Of a stretch of 64,000 bases of DNA, positions 23,577 to 35,099 are shown in pieces. Both the position numbers and the translations under genes were made by a program. Numbering within the stretch: position 1 is the first letter of the stretch; every line of letters begins with the position of its first letter. Under the pieces are notes generated by a model that saw only the letters and a program-made list of their open reading frames with translations, searched no databases and was not told where the DNA came from. The stretch is from assembly GCF_963576675.1 (NCBI RefSeq), contig NC_088915.1:439001-503000 (forward strand). The letters run 5' to 3'. Source of the stretch: Euphorbia lathyris (lineage: Eukaryota > Streptophyta > Magnoliopsida > Malpighiales > Euphorbiaceae).

Positions 23577-26466
23577 AACGTAACGTAATGTAATGTAACT
23601 TGACGTGACGTAATATAATGTGATGTAATATAACGTAACGTAATAATTATAAGATCAATTTATAAATCCTTAAGTTCAATCTATAAATTCTTAGGATTGT
23701 AACGTAATGTAACGTAACGTAACGTAACGTAACGTAACGTAACATTAACGTAACATAACAAAACATTACATAACATAACGTAACATTACGTAACATAACG
23801 TAACGTAACGTAATATAACGTAACATAACGTAACATAATGTAACGTAACATCACATAACGTCACGTAACATAACGTAACGTAACGTAACATTAACGTAAC
23901 ATTAACGTAACATAAGGTAACATTACATAACATAAGGTAACATTACATAACATAACGTAACGTAACATAACATAACGTCACGTAACGTAACGTAACGTAA
24001 CATAACGTAACATAACGTAACATAACGTAACATAATGTAACATAATGTAACATAACGTAACCTAACGTAACGTAACCTAACATCACGTAATGTAACGTAA
24101 CGTAGCGTAACGTAACGTAACGTAACGTAACGTAACGTAACATAACGTAACGTAACGTAACGTAACGTAACGTAATCTAATGTAACTTGACGTGACGTAA
24201 TATAATGTGATGTAATATAACGTAACATAATAATTATAAGCTCAATTTATAAATCCTTAAGTTCAATCTATAGATTCTTAGGATTGTAACGTAACATAAC
24301 ATTACATAACATAATGTAACGTAACGTAACGTAACTTAACGTAACGTAACTTAACGTAATGTAACGTAACGTAACGTAACGTAACGTAACGTAATGTAAC
24401 GTAACGTAACGTAACGTAACGTAACGTAACGTAACGTAACGTAACGTAACGTAACGTAACGTAACGTAACATAATGTGATGTAATATAACATAACGTAAT
24501 AATTATAAGCTTAATTTATAAATACTTAAGTTCAATCTATAAATTCTTAGGATTGTAATGTAACGTAACGTAACGTAACGTAACATAACATAACTTACCA
24601 TTACGTGACATACAGTATCCTAACGTAACGTAACATAACTTAACGTAACGTCACATAGAGTAACATAACATAACATAACATAACATACAGTAACGTAACG
24701 TAATATAACGTAACGTAACGTATACTAACATAACGTAACGTAACGTATAGTAACTTAACATAACATAAGTTACCATAACGTAACGCAAAGTAACGTAACA
24801 TAACGTAACGTCACGTGACATGATGTAACGTAACGTAACGTAACGTAACGTAACGTAACGTAACGTAACGTAACGTAACGTAACGTAACGTAACGTAACG
24901 TAACGTAACGTAACGTAACGTAACGTAACGTAACGTAACGTAACGTAACGTGACGTCACGAGGCGTGACGTAATGTAACGTAACGTAACGTAACGTGACG
25001 TCACGTGACGTCACGTGATAAGAAGTAACATCATGTGGCTTTACATAACGTTACGTAAAGTAACTTAACTTAACGTAACGTAACTTAGCTTAATATAACA
25101 TAACGTAACTTAATGTAACGTAACGTAATGTAACGTAATGTAACGTAACGTAACGTAACGTAACGTAACGTAACGTAACGTAACGTAACGTAACGAAACG
25201 AAACGTAACGCAACGTAACGTAACGTAACGTGACGTAACGTGACGTGACGTGACGTGACGTAACGTAATGTAACATAACGTAACGTAACATAATGCAACG
25301 TAATGTGACGTAACGTGACATGACGTGACGTAACGCAACGTAATATAACGTAACGTAATGTGACGTGACGTAACGTAACGTAACGTGACGTCATATGACA
25401 TCACATGACGAGATGTAATGTCACGTGGCTTTACATAACGTGAAGTAACGTAACGTAATATACATTAACTTACAGTAATATACAGTAACGTATAGTATCA
25501 TATAGTAATGCAACATAATGCAACGTAACATAATATAACATAACGTACAGCAATGTAATGTAACGTAACGTAACATAACGTAACGTAACATAACGTAATG
25601 TAACGTAACGTTACGTAACATATCGTATCGTGACGTAACGTAACGTGACGTCACGTGACGTGACGTAACGTGACGTCACGTGACGTGACGTAACGTGACG
25701 TGACGTGACGTGACGTGACGTGACGTGACGTGACGTGACGTAATGTAACGTAACGTGACATCACGTGACGTCACGTGACGTAACGTAACGTAACGTAACG
25801 TAACGTAACGTAACGTAACGTAACGTAACGTAACGTAACGTAACGCAACGTAACGTAACGTAACGTAACGTGACATCACGTGATGTAATGTGACGTAACG
25901 TCATGTAACATGATGTAACATCATGTAACGTAACATAATGTGACGTCACGTGACGAGACGTAACGTCATATGGCTTTACATAACGTGACATAACGTAACG
26001 TAACATACAATAACTTACAGTAATATATAGTAGCGTATAGTATTATATAGTAACGCAACATAATGAAACGTAACATAATGTACAGTAACGTAACGTAACA
26101 TAACGTAATATAACGTAACGTAATGTAACGTAACGTATAGTAACGTATAGTAAGTTAACATAACATAAGTTTGAGTAACATAACGTAACGTAACGTAACG
26201 TAATGTAACATAACGTAACGTAACGTAACGTAATGTAACATAACGTAACGTAACGTGACGTGACGTAACGCAATGTAACTTTACTGTAACGGAAATTAAC
26301 GTAACGTAACGTAATATAACATAACATAACTTAACTTAACGTAACGTAACGTCACGTGACGTGACGTGACGTGACGTGACGTGACGTAACGTAACGTCAC
26401 GTGGCTTTACATAACGTGACGTAATCTAATGTAAATTAAGTAACATTCAATAACGTAACATAATTG
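23577..26466. repeat. GTAAC pentanucleotide satellite with variants and spacers
   Basis: About 2.9 kb is built almost wholly from the 5-mer GTAAC (CGTAA in another phase) and one-base variants GTGAC, ATAAC, GTAAT and GTCAC. A 60-bp unrelated spacer (taataattataag to ggattgt) recurs at 23641-23700, 24228-24287 and 24497-24556. The phrase ggctttacataacgt recurs near 25037, 25431, 25972 and 26403. Pure runs (for example 24826-24950) alternate with GTGAC-rich runs (25675-25745). The many long minus-strand ORFs here, reading as repeats of RYVTL, result from the 5-mer lacking stops in some frames. Confidence 0.97.
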
Positions 26467-26542
26467 TTAATTGAGATATTATATTATATTACATTATTAT
26501 TGTTTTCTATAGAAAATATTTGACGTTATTGTTAATCCAAGC

Positions 26543-26740
26543 GAGGGCGAGCCTTGGCGCAACGGTAAAACGTTATTGCCGTGTGACCAGAGGTCATGGG
26601 TTCGAGTCTTAGGAGCGGCCTCTTGCCAATTAAATAGGCAAGGGAAGGCTTGCCCCCAATACACCCTTGTGGTGGGACCCCTCCCTGGACCCTCGCTCAG
26701 CGGGGACGCGTAATGCGACCGGGCCGCCCTTTTTTTTTTT
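26543..26740 (+). mobile_element. Full-length Au-like tRNA-derived SINE inside CACTA-1
   Basis: This is a complete 198-bp element: a tRNA-related head with box A (tggcgcaacgg near 26554) and box B (ggttcgagtc near 26599), then a body with ccttgtggtgggacccctcc and ctcagcggggacgcg, ending ggccgccc plus a T-run. The 15-bp flank attgttaatccaagc is repeated exactly at 26528-26542 and 26741-26755. The T-run, rather than an A-tail, fits the Au-type end. It is the reference copy for the truncated SINEs in this window. Confidence 0.94.
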
Positions 26741-28738
26741 ATTGTTAATCCAAGCACCATGAATGATTAAAAAAAAATATATGAATAATCATTGTACAGG
26801 GTACAATCTAATATATGAGTAGTAATTAATATACCTTACTAAATTTTCATTCAATTAAATGTGGTAGCTATTTATTAAACGTGGGTTCATCAAACTACCC
26901 ACCAATGATTAGTTTTATTAATTATTATTAAATATCAGAGTAGTTTTACGTGGATATAACTATTCATTTTCTGCACTTTGGCCATTATCTCTTTAATGGC
27001 TGCTCGATCCATCTCACCCTTTGTGAGGAAAGTTAAATTCGTGAAAATCCCTCCAAAATTTCCTTGCAAATTTTTTTTCCACTAATACATCCCGCCTTAA
27101 TTTGTCCATGAAATATATAAGTGTTATTTTTATTTGGTTCGTTTCTAGTTTTGCTTAGAGACTTGCAAATTTTGTACAGATTCTACTAAAGGTATGACAA
27201 CAATCCCCTCCATATCCTCTGTGATTTATTGATCAATATTGAATCAATTGCATCTCTAAATCAAATTACATTGTCTACTGTTACTTTTTTTCAGGTGAAA
27301 TTTATGATAAACTCCAAAATTATCCAATGAAGTTTTGATATTCAAGTCCAATTGTGAGGTATTACTTTCAAATCTTGAGCAATTGAATTTTAATTGTTTG
27401 CTGGCTATATATTTTTTATTGACATATGCTTATTGTCTTCTAGTTTTTAATATAACTTGGCATAAGAATATCTTGATATCTTTTTCATTTTCTTTGGTTG
27501 CTCTTGCATTTCTTTGTATATTATCTTGGAAGTGTTGTTTAATTTTTGCAGGCCACACACGAGTTTTAAGATGATATCCAAGACTTTATTGGATGTGAAG
27601 CTTCACTGGACATACTGAACATATGTTTTTAGATAGATTTATCAATAAAATGTAATTTTAAACACTCTATGTCAATAGTATTTGGTTTATATTTGTTGTT
27701 TGACACAAATGATTATCTTAAAATTCTTCTATTTGAATGATTGTTCATAATACTTTGTGAATATAAATGTATCTTGTTGTTATGATTTTTCTATGATTGT
27801 CATGGTTGAAACTAAAAATTACATAGTTATGTGGTTAATATTATTCATCTTCAACCATAAATTTAAAATTTATAGTTAATACATAATTAATTTGCTATGA
27901 TACTTTTCATTTGAAGCAATAAAGTTTAATTATTTTGTTACAAAATTAATTTCAAGGCACCTAATTTCAGAATTTAGCTATGATTTTTGCAAGCTTATGG
28001 CTAAGAAATACGAATACTTGTCGTAGAGAACTTAATTTCATTAGCTACAAACATTGTTAAAAGTAGCTAAATTATTTTGTACCTATTTAAATTAATATTT
28101 TGCTACATGTTTAATATTTTAATTGCAATAGATAATATCAATTTAGCCACATTTTTTTATATTTTGTAGTTATATGTATTGGTTATTGGTTACGGTTAAC
28201 TTAAATTACGTAGCTAAAGCTTTAGCTACGCCACTTTTAGCTACGACAAGCTACGAAATATTTTATTGTAGCTAAATAATTTTTCACAAAACTTTTTTAC
28301 TCTAACCACAATTTTACCCTTAGCTATAGACGTTATTTGTTGTAGTGAGCATTCAAAAAGCACAGAAGGTGAGTCCATGTTCGATTGACGAAATTCTAAT
28401 GGGAAAAACGTGTAAATTTGATTAATTTGTCAACAAGCAGCTTGTTGTTGTTGGAAGGCAACATATGTCTTTTATTTGGTATAGAATTTCATTTTTATGT
28501 CTGCTCATTCGTTTTATGATCCATTTCTAATAATGGAAATTTATGATTACAATTGGATCAAACATAAGAACTATAATTTGATAAAATAGGAAAAAAATAG
28601 ACAAATAACACGTTAACTTTTGTTTTCCTTTTTAATATTACTAACAAATAATAATTTATTAGTCATAAATAGAGTAATTCAAAATGTTTATATGAATCTA
28701 ATTCATAGTGTTTTTTTCTCTAAGCTTTTAACCAGCGG

Positions 28739-28903
28739 GAAATCAAGGCAATTCTGGGTGCTGCTGGACAATTACCGTTATCCTCACAACAGTTGGCGGA
28801 TGTTAGCATCAATGATCATGGTTGTTGTGGAGGTTGGTTGAAAACTGCTGCTTTTGAGTATATAATGGAAGTGGGGATTGCGAAAAGAAGCGGAACGTTG
28901 TAA
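28739..28903 (+). pseudogene. Papain-type cysteine protease relic
   Basis: One frame reads GNQGNSGCCW, matching the papain active-site block (usually QGxCGxCW) with the Cys before Trp kept. After a frame change another frame reads LSSQQLADV followed by DHGCCGGWLKTAAFEYI, matching the papain block LSEQxLVDC...GCxGG...AFxYI. The conserved Cys of VDC is Val, the frame is broken between the blocks, and a TAA follows at 28901. The His and Asn catalytic blocks were not found. It is a single-exon relic of a C1A protease, not functional. 28904-29100 shows no gene. Confidence 0.75.
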
Positions 28904-29100
28904 GGTGCCAAAAACTGGAAGTTATCAAATCATGTGGTATGGGCAGGTGGCCTAGACGGAAACTGCTCTGATGCATGCAATAGGGAGGCAACCAGTTGGA
29001 GTATGTGTCCATGCATCCACTATAAGAACGACACAGTTTTAAATACTTAGGTTATGAGGGAAAGATGACGACATACTGGATATGTGCATAGGTTAACTTG

Positions 29101-29215
29101 TACTCTTCTGGGCACTCATACCAAATCAGAAGGAAAAAATTGCTAGCACTGCAGAACGCGGCCGGCCAAAACGATCTTGTTGTAGATATTCTAGCGATAT
29201 AAAATTTTATTAGAA
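29101..29215 (+). other. Exon-like segment shared with 37.9 kb and 42 kb (locus 1)
   Basis: The stretch from ctcataccaaatcag to tattctagcgatata matches two other places in the window (37905-38200 plus, 41930-42235 minus). One frame reads GRPKRSCCRYSSDI, with a GRPKR core like an AT-hook, but the ORF is short and upstream frames are broken. The family is not recognised. 29216-32000 shows no gene, only AT-rich sequence and short ORFs with no recognisable features. Confidence 0.45.
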
Positions 29216-32035
29216 GAATGCAAAGAGAACATTAAGATCTCCACCTATCAACGACCTCTTCTGTAGTTGTTGGATGACACAAGTTAGAGTTTAAAAAATC
29301 ATAATCCATATAAGAAGAACAATAACCTCCGAGAGTTTCGGTATGGAACATTAATTCGCAAGCCATTTTAATGCAAAAAATTTGGGTTTGGTCGTCTATT
29401 AATTTGGATACACTCTTACATCCATGCGTGTAGCAAAATCAATTAAAGTTGGAAGAGAAATAAGCAATTACTGCGCGGGATGTCTAGGAGAATCCATATG
29501 AGACTTTTAACAATACAATTTCGTTCATATGTTGGCTCATTCATTTTATGATTTATTGCCAATAATGGAAATTATGTATGATTACAAATCCTTATTTGCA
29601 TTGCATTTCATGGCATTGACAATTTGCAACATTAGTAAAGCAGGTTAAGAAAGGGGTTTAAGCATTTGAGTCAAGAAAGCCTATGTTCCATAGGACTTGT
29701 GCAACGAAATAGGGAGACAATAAGCATGTTGGTATCTGATGTGCAAATCTTCAGATAAATAAATAAATATGATCTATTTGAAGTAAATAAACCTGTCTAG
29801 TAGAGATACATAACACTTCCTGAATTATTGAAGTTAAGAAATGAACGTTTGCAAACAACTTCAATTAATTAATCAGGTGTATTGCTCGGAAAGTATTTAC
29901 ATCTAATCAAATGTTGTTCCACATATCACCAAAAGTATTGAATCGCCAAAGCTACCTAATTTATTCCACATCAAAAACATTATTTAGCACACAATGAGTA
30001 TTATCTTCATATTCCTTGATCTTCAAAGCACAAAGTTTAACCTGAAGTTTCAGATGTAAATACGGAATCTAAGATGTAATCATTCAGGTCAAACAAGTCG
30101 TCTTGCTGGTGAATTGCGTATCTCCAAATAATGAAATAGTGAAGACAGCTTGAATTGTCAAGACTAAAAATCTTGACTTAAACCACCAATCTCTTCCTAT
30201 TCTATCAAAACTGCCCCGTCTAGTGCCAATTTCTAAAAATACTAAAAATCAATTAATACTAAAATTGTTAAAATTTAATAAATATACATATATATATATA
30301 ATTACGCGAAATCAATGTCATTTATATCCAACACACCAATCCATGAATTCCGCACAACGGCAAATCCTCCCATGGTCACCATTAACACAAATAATACTGT
30401 TAAATAAAACAAGATCCAAGTTTAGTTTAACGAGAATTGACATTCAAGATAATATACCATTTACTTGTTTAGTTTAAGTTCCTAGAAGTGTCATTGGAAG
30501 GAATGAGATTATTAATTTGTTCCTCATTAACTAAAACATATCTTCTTCAGACCTAAATTTACGTAAAACTACCATCCATGTTTAATCTAAATTCATTTGT
30601 TATGTTTAATCTAAATTCAACTAACGGCCTATGTCTCTCTTTCCTACTCTTGAACTTTGTTTACATTAAGAAAAAGAATGCATAGAAAATATTGAGAATG
30701 TCATGTACATCAAAGCTTGGAACCTAAAATGAGCTCTTTGGATCCAATAATCTAGCTCTCTCCTATCAAAACCTCTAAAGTGGCTCAAACCTCTAATTTT
30801 ACCATAAAAAGTTCTTTACCAAAGTGGTTCCTACCAAAACCTCTAAAGTGGCTCAAACCTTAATGTCATTTCTACTAGTACAATAAATAAAAGCAGAAAT
30901 AATTCCAAAAAGTTTTTAATAGTGAACTTAATAAGATGAGTAACATTTTAATAAGATCAGTAATGGCAGAGGGGACCAATATGTAAATTTGCACAAAACT
31001 ATCAGACCAGTGTGTAAAAAAACTTATAATCCATTCCACTAAAAGTGCTCATGTCAACTAAATGTTCCACCACTAAAAGGTCTGTGAAAATGCTCCACCA
31101 TGGTCAACTAAGTTTAAAGATTCCTCCATTCATCATGAGTATTACTTCACAGAATCACTGGTAATCACACATCCTTTATTCAGGAATGAATCAATTTGTT
31201 TGTTGTAATTGTTGTAGAAAATCATATTATTAAGCTTGGATAATTTGAGGAGAAATATAGCTCAAGAGAAAACAATAAATGTAGGACTAGCTGTAAATTT
31301 TCAAAATTAAAGCAACTCATATTTTAATAAATGTTTTGAAAATAATTGATATCCTTAGTTTTCATTAATTTATGAATCAATATTTTGATTATAGACATGT
31401 ACAATCTTTTCAAATTTTCCATGTAATTGTCTATCTGAAAATTCACTGCACCGATGACAATGTGGTGGTCTGAGTAATTATTTTCATGCTATGAAAAATG
31501 TGTATTTTTCAATTTTACATCAAAGTCGAGTAATTATTTACATGGAACCTCAATTGTCGAACATTTTTGTGGATTACTAGCATTGGAAAATGGCATAAGT
31601 GATGCAGTGTTAATCATGTCTCAATAAAAACATCATTTTTCAATTTCAAGGTCCAAATATAAATTTATTTTTTATTTTCCATTTCGAAAACCAGAAGTCA
31701 TGAAAATAAGAGAAAATTGAAAAAGAGGAATGAAATCTAAAACTGAACAAGACCTTAGTTGTGCACCATTCCTGGAACTTCAGTTTCTTTCGAAATGAAA
31801 ACATGTTGATTCTCGTATTTTGTAATGAAAATGAAGATTTAGTATTTTGAATGCATATAGTTCTAAATGGCAAAATTGATTCCAAATTTCCAACATTACT
31901 AACTTTCTCCTATTTTCGGTTCTGACCAGTTTGTGCCCTTATTCTCCTAAGAAAATGATAATATGAGTGAATGCCGATTTAATTGAGTGAATACTTCAGG
32001 TTCCATGTACAGCTACCCAGTACACAAATAGTCTA

Positions 32036-32353
32036 ATGCGGTTTTCCAAGGATTTAGGACCCACAGCACATAAGGTTTCCAACAAGAAACATAGCATGGC
32101 TGCTGATTGCTTTCCTCCTAAACTACTGGCCTTGCAGAATCCTCGTTTTCTGAATGGGAATATGGGCAGTCAGATGCCTTGTAATTTTCCTTCAAATACG
32201 TCTGCTGCTTATAACGGAAAGATGATATGCACCGATGGAAGGGGAGAGAAGTGCAAGTGCAAGTGCAAGGACAATGAATGGATGCATTTGCTGCAGCTGC
32301 ATTACAACTTCTGTGGAACCGTCAGCAATGATCCGTGTAGGGTAATAGGCTGC
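32036..32353 (+). other. Unidentified exon-like ORF
   Basis: An open frame of about 105 residues runs up to a possible GT donor near 32341. The composition is protein-like and unlike its AT-rich surroundings: LLALQNPRFLNG, then a KCKCKCKD cysteine/lysine run, then LHYNFCGTVSNDPCR. No family was recognised. It may be one exon of a broken host gene; the frame then runs into a CACTA-like fragment. An ATG at 32036 is present but not supported as a true start. Confidence 0.3.
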
Positions 32354-32369
32354 CTTATCTACATGTGGA

Positions 32370-32710
32370 ATGTTTTTGCATTAACAAATATATTTTGTAG
32401 CAGTAGGTAATGTATGAGCTACGACCTTTTAGCTATGATAAGAATATTGTAGAAAATAATTATTTAGCTACAAATTCTACATAGTTATAGCTATAGTAAT
32501 AATTAGCAACTACAAAAGTTAGCTGCGACTTAATATTGGTAGCTAATGTATACTAATAGCTACAATTATAGCACATTTAAAGTTGTTACTAGTTTTTGCT
32601 TCGATAAATATATTTTATAATAGTATGTAATATAATAGCTACAATGTCTTGACTATGATAAAATATTGTAAATAATTGAATTATTTAACTACTAATACAC
32701 AATAGAATTA
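32370..32710 (+). mobile_element. Fragment of a CACTA-1-family 5' subterminal region
   Basis: The sequence follows 22080-22440 base by base with gaps (tagctaatgtatactaatagctaca; gctatgataa; atatttt...gtaatgtat), including the agctac motif array. No CACTA terminus with target duplication was found on either side, so this is a truncated second member of the family. Confidence 0.75.
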
Positions 32711-32849
32711 CCTAGTGTACCATGTGGCACATGGCACAGTTTATCTCAAAAAATGTATATATCTCAAAAACTTGGTTCAAGTACAGTTTACAAAGTTAAA
32801 GTTGTTGAAACATATATTTAACTCTTAAAGCCTTCATTTTGTCTAACAA

Positions 32850-33590
32850 TGGTTGCCCTCTTCACATATCCTTAGCAATATTAAGGTGTTCCCATTTTAA
32901 TTTGCTGATATTATCTTCAATCTGGGAATCGTTCTTCAGTTGTACTGTAATTGTTGAAAACTACTGGGAATATCACTTCCACATCCTTACTGTAAAGACA
33001 ATGAGCAATGAAAAATTGAAATCATTAACACAAACAACACAAAGACTTACTTATCGCCAAGAGCAAAGGTCCCGTTTTTCTTTATAATTCCACCGTCTAA
33101 AGACAAAGCTCCTTCAGTTATGCATGGAAGAGCATGAAGAATATCAGTTCTGGTTTTATAGACTTGCAGGTGTGAAAAAAGGGTATAGAATAATGTCTCT
33201 CTAAGACCATGTCCACTTGGAGTTACACATGAAAAATTCCAGCGTCCATATTGATCATGTTTACTGCCAAAATCAAGAAAGCCCGTTGGAGATGATCCAT
33301 TTGGTAATTTTGGCTTTAGAAGAGCAAGCTTCTTTTGTGGATCACCATGTATGAAACCTCCAGTATATGGCCTAATAAAAAAATATTATAGTCAAACATC
33401 TAGATATAAAATAGTAGTCTTACCTGGACTCTTCTAGAGAGATAACTAGAAAACGGCCACTGATTTTCCTTCCAATAGAAGATCCAAGGCCATGAAGGCC
33501 AGCAACTCTATTTATCTTGCCTTCTTCATAAATCTCTAAAGCCTTCACACTTTCTGAAGTGATTTTCAAAAGATTTATTAACATAGGTTC
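32850..33590 (-). pseudogene. DMS3/GMI1-like SMC-hinge protein pseudogene
   Basis: Three exon-like blocks lie on the minus strand. Exon A (about 33587-33424) reads IYEEGKINRVAGLHGLGSSI and ends at AG/GTAAG. Exon B (33371-33051), after a TTATTAG acceptor, contains GRWNFSCVTPSGHGLRETLF and LPCITEGALSLDGGIIKKNG and ends at a GTAAGT donor. Exon C (about 32989-32850) starts NKDVEVIFPV and later reads DNISKLKWEHLNIAKDM. These match the hinge and C-terminal part of plant DMS3/GMI1 proteins (RNA-directed DNA methylation and DNA repair). Exons A and B join in phase (TCC-AG/G-CCA). Exon C has a frame change and a TGA after AKDM, and the upstream ATPase or N-terminal exons were not found. The intron between A and B is only about 52 bp. 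It is a partial, broken copy. Confidence 0.8.
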
Positions 33591-34269
33591 CTTTAGTTTT
33601 CAAAATCTATAGTTAGTCCTATACTTATACCAACTAAAAGTGATTTTCTCTTCCACTGAAAAAAGAAGTGATTTTCATTAAGAAGGACACCTTAAGTGAC
33701 AGAGATAGATAAACATAAACACATATATAATCCTGTAATTCACAAATGTTCATCTATAAATTCACACAAGTAGTCAAAACTCAAAAAAAAAAGGCCTTTT
33801 TAAAATTGGAACTCAGATGTTCAAAATCATAGAAAATACTCTGTTAATGAAAGAAAAACAGGTAGGAAAATCAGAGGATGATACAGATAATACATTAGTT
33901 AGGAGTAAAAGAGCACTGCCATATAAAAATAGTAATTTAGATCTTGAGAATTCCTGTTCAAACATAAAATCAAGAAACCAAAAGTAGAAACATTTACCAG
34001 AGAATCAGGGATTAATGCTGAAGATCATTTGTAGGTAGAGGAGATGTTGATTGCATCCCATCAACAGCAAAACAAGTTTCCATGGATCTTATCTCAGATT
34101 CAGATCTAGAGGAGTTACATGGGGCTGGCCAGAAGGAGGAGTGGGTAATGGCACGGGAGGGAACACTCATCCCTCAAAAATCACAAACTTTGAGAACTGC
34201 TTATGTAGGGTTACGAAACACTTATTAATATTGAAAATCACTCGTCTTGTTTTTATTAAAGTAACAATT

Positions 34270-34710
34270 TAAGAATTCTTGAATTGGTAATTTGGTAAGG
34301 GTATATCAAATAAGAAGAGTGACAGGTCATTTTGATCTGTCAAACTTATAATATTTTGATTTTCTTATTTCTCTAATTTAATTATTATTTTAATGTATTT
34401 AGAACCAAATTCACCCTATATAGTTCTGTAAGGGGCTTTCATACTATGTCTATGTTAATTAAAATAATATTTTAAGAATTTAAAAGCTTGAATTAGCAAT
34501 TTGGTAAGAACAGTGACAAATTAGTTTGAACTGTCAAACTTAAAAAATTTTATTTTTTTTATTTCACTAATTTTTAAATCTATTTATTAATTACTAATTA
34601 TTACTTTAATCTATTTGAACCACATTCACCACATGTAGTCATGTAAGTGGTTGTATTCGTATTATGTCCTTGTGAATAAATTTTTATTAAACAATATTTT
34701 AAGAATTTAA
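34270..34710. repeat. Degenerate ~210-bp direct duplication
   Basis: Two diverged copies start near 34270 and 34472 (taagaatt...gaatt(g/a)g(t/c)aatttggtaag, then ctgtcaaactta, then a block with aaccaaattcaccc or aaccacattcacca), and a third start lies at 34699. No coding signal was seen. 33600-34269 and 34711-35100 hold no recognised gene. Confidence 0.65.
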
Positions 34711-35099
34711 AAAAAACTAAATTTGAAAACTTTAACTTCTTTGATACTTATTTATCTGTTGAAAGTTTCATAAATTTACAAAATTTGATAAAAAAAATTC
34801 ACGATAGAATGAAACTTAAGTAAAAAAGTATGATAAAAAGAATGAAAAAAAAAACTTTACTGAATTTTCTTAAACTTTATCGTATAAATATATAGATTAC
34901 ACGTAAGAACGACACCAGCAATCAATGTTATATTTTCTTGTAAAAATATGATGAATCTAAATCATTATTTTTATATTAACAAAAATTGTGATTATCTCAT
35001 TTCTAAATTCACTTAAATAGAGGTTATTTTGGTGGTGAAGGCTTCACTGTAAAATTCTAGTGGATTTTTCTAACCTGTAAGGGATGGGTGATCACGTTT

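Larger units (their letters stand above)
22021..28347. mobile_element. Non-autonomous CACTA transposon (CACTA-1)
   Basis: The left end reads CACTACAACAAAT (from 22021) and the right end is its reverse complement (28335-28347). The flanks carry a 3-bp duplication, agc at 22018-22020 and at 28348-28350, as expected for CACTA/EnSpm elements. Both subterminal zones are full of the short motif agctac(aa) in both orientations (22050-22440 and 27850-28330), the usual transposase-binding type of repeat. No transposase (TNPA/TNPD) reading was found, so the element would need help in trans. The interior holds two SINEs and the GTAAC satellite. 22440-23150 and 26760-27850 show only AT-rich sequence with no gene. 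Confidence 0.9.

Noticed and set aside
23923..26327. Many 60-117-codon minus-strand ORFs reading as repeats of RYVTL/MLRYV
   Set aside because: They are translations of the GTAAC 5-mer array, which lacks stops in several frames. There is no start context, codon bias or domain.
23577..26466. Possible CRISPR-like or other regular array
   Set aside because: The repeat unit is 5 bp with point variants and no unique spacers of constant length; the genome is a plant's.
26550..26610. A tRNA gene (box A and box B present)
   Set aside because: The promoter boxes belong to a SINE head; no cloverleaf with an acceptor stem was found, and target duplications flank the element.
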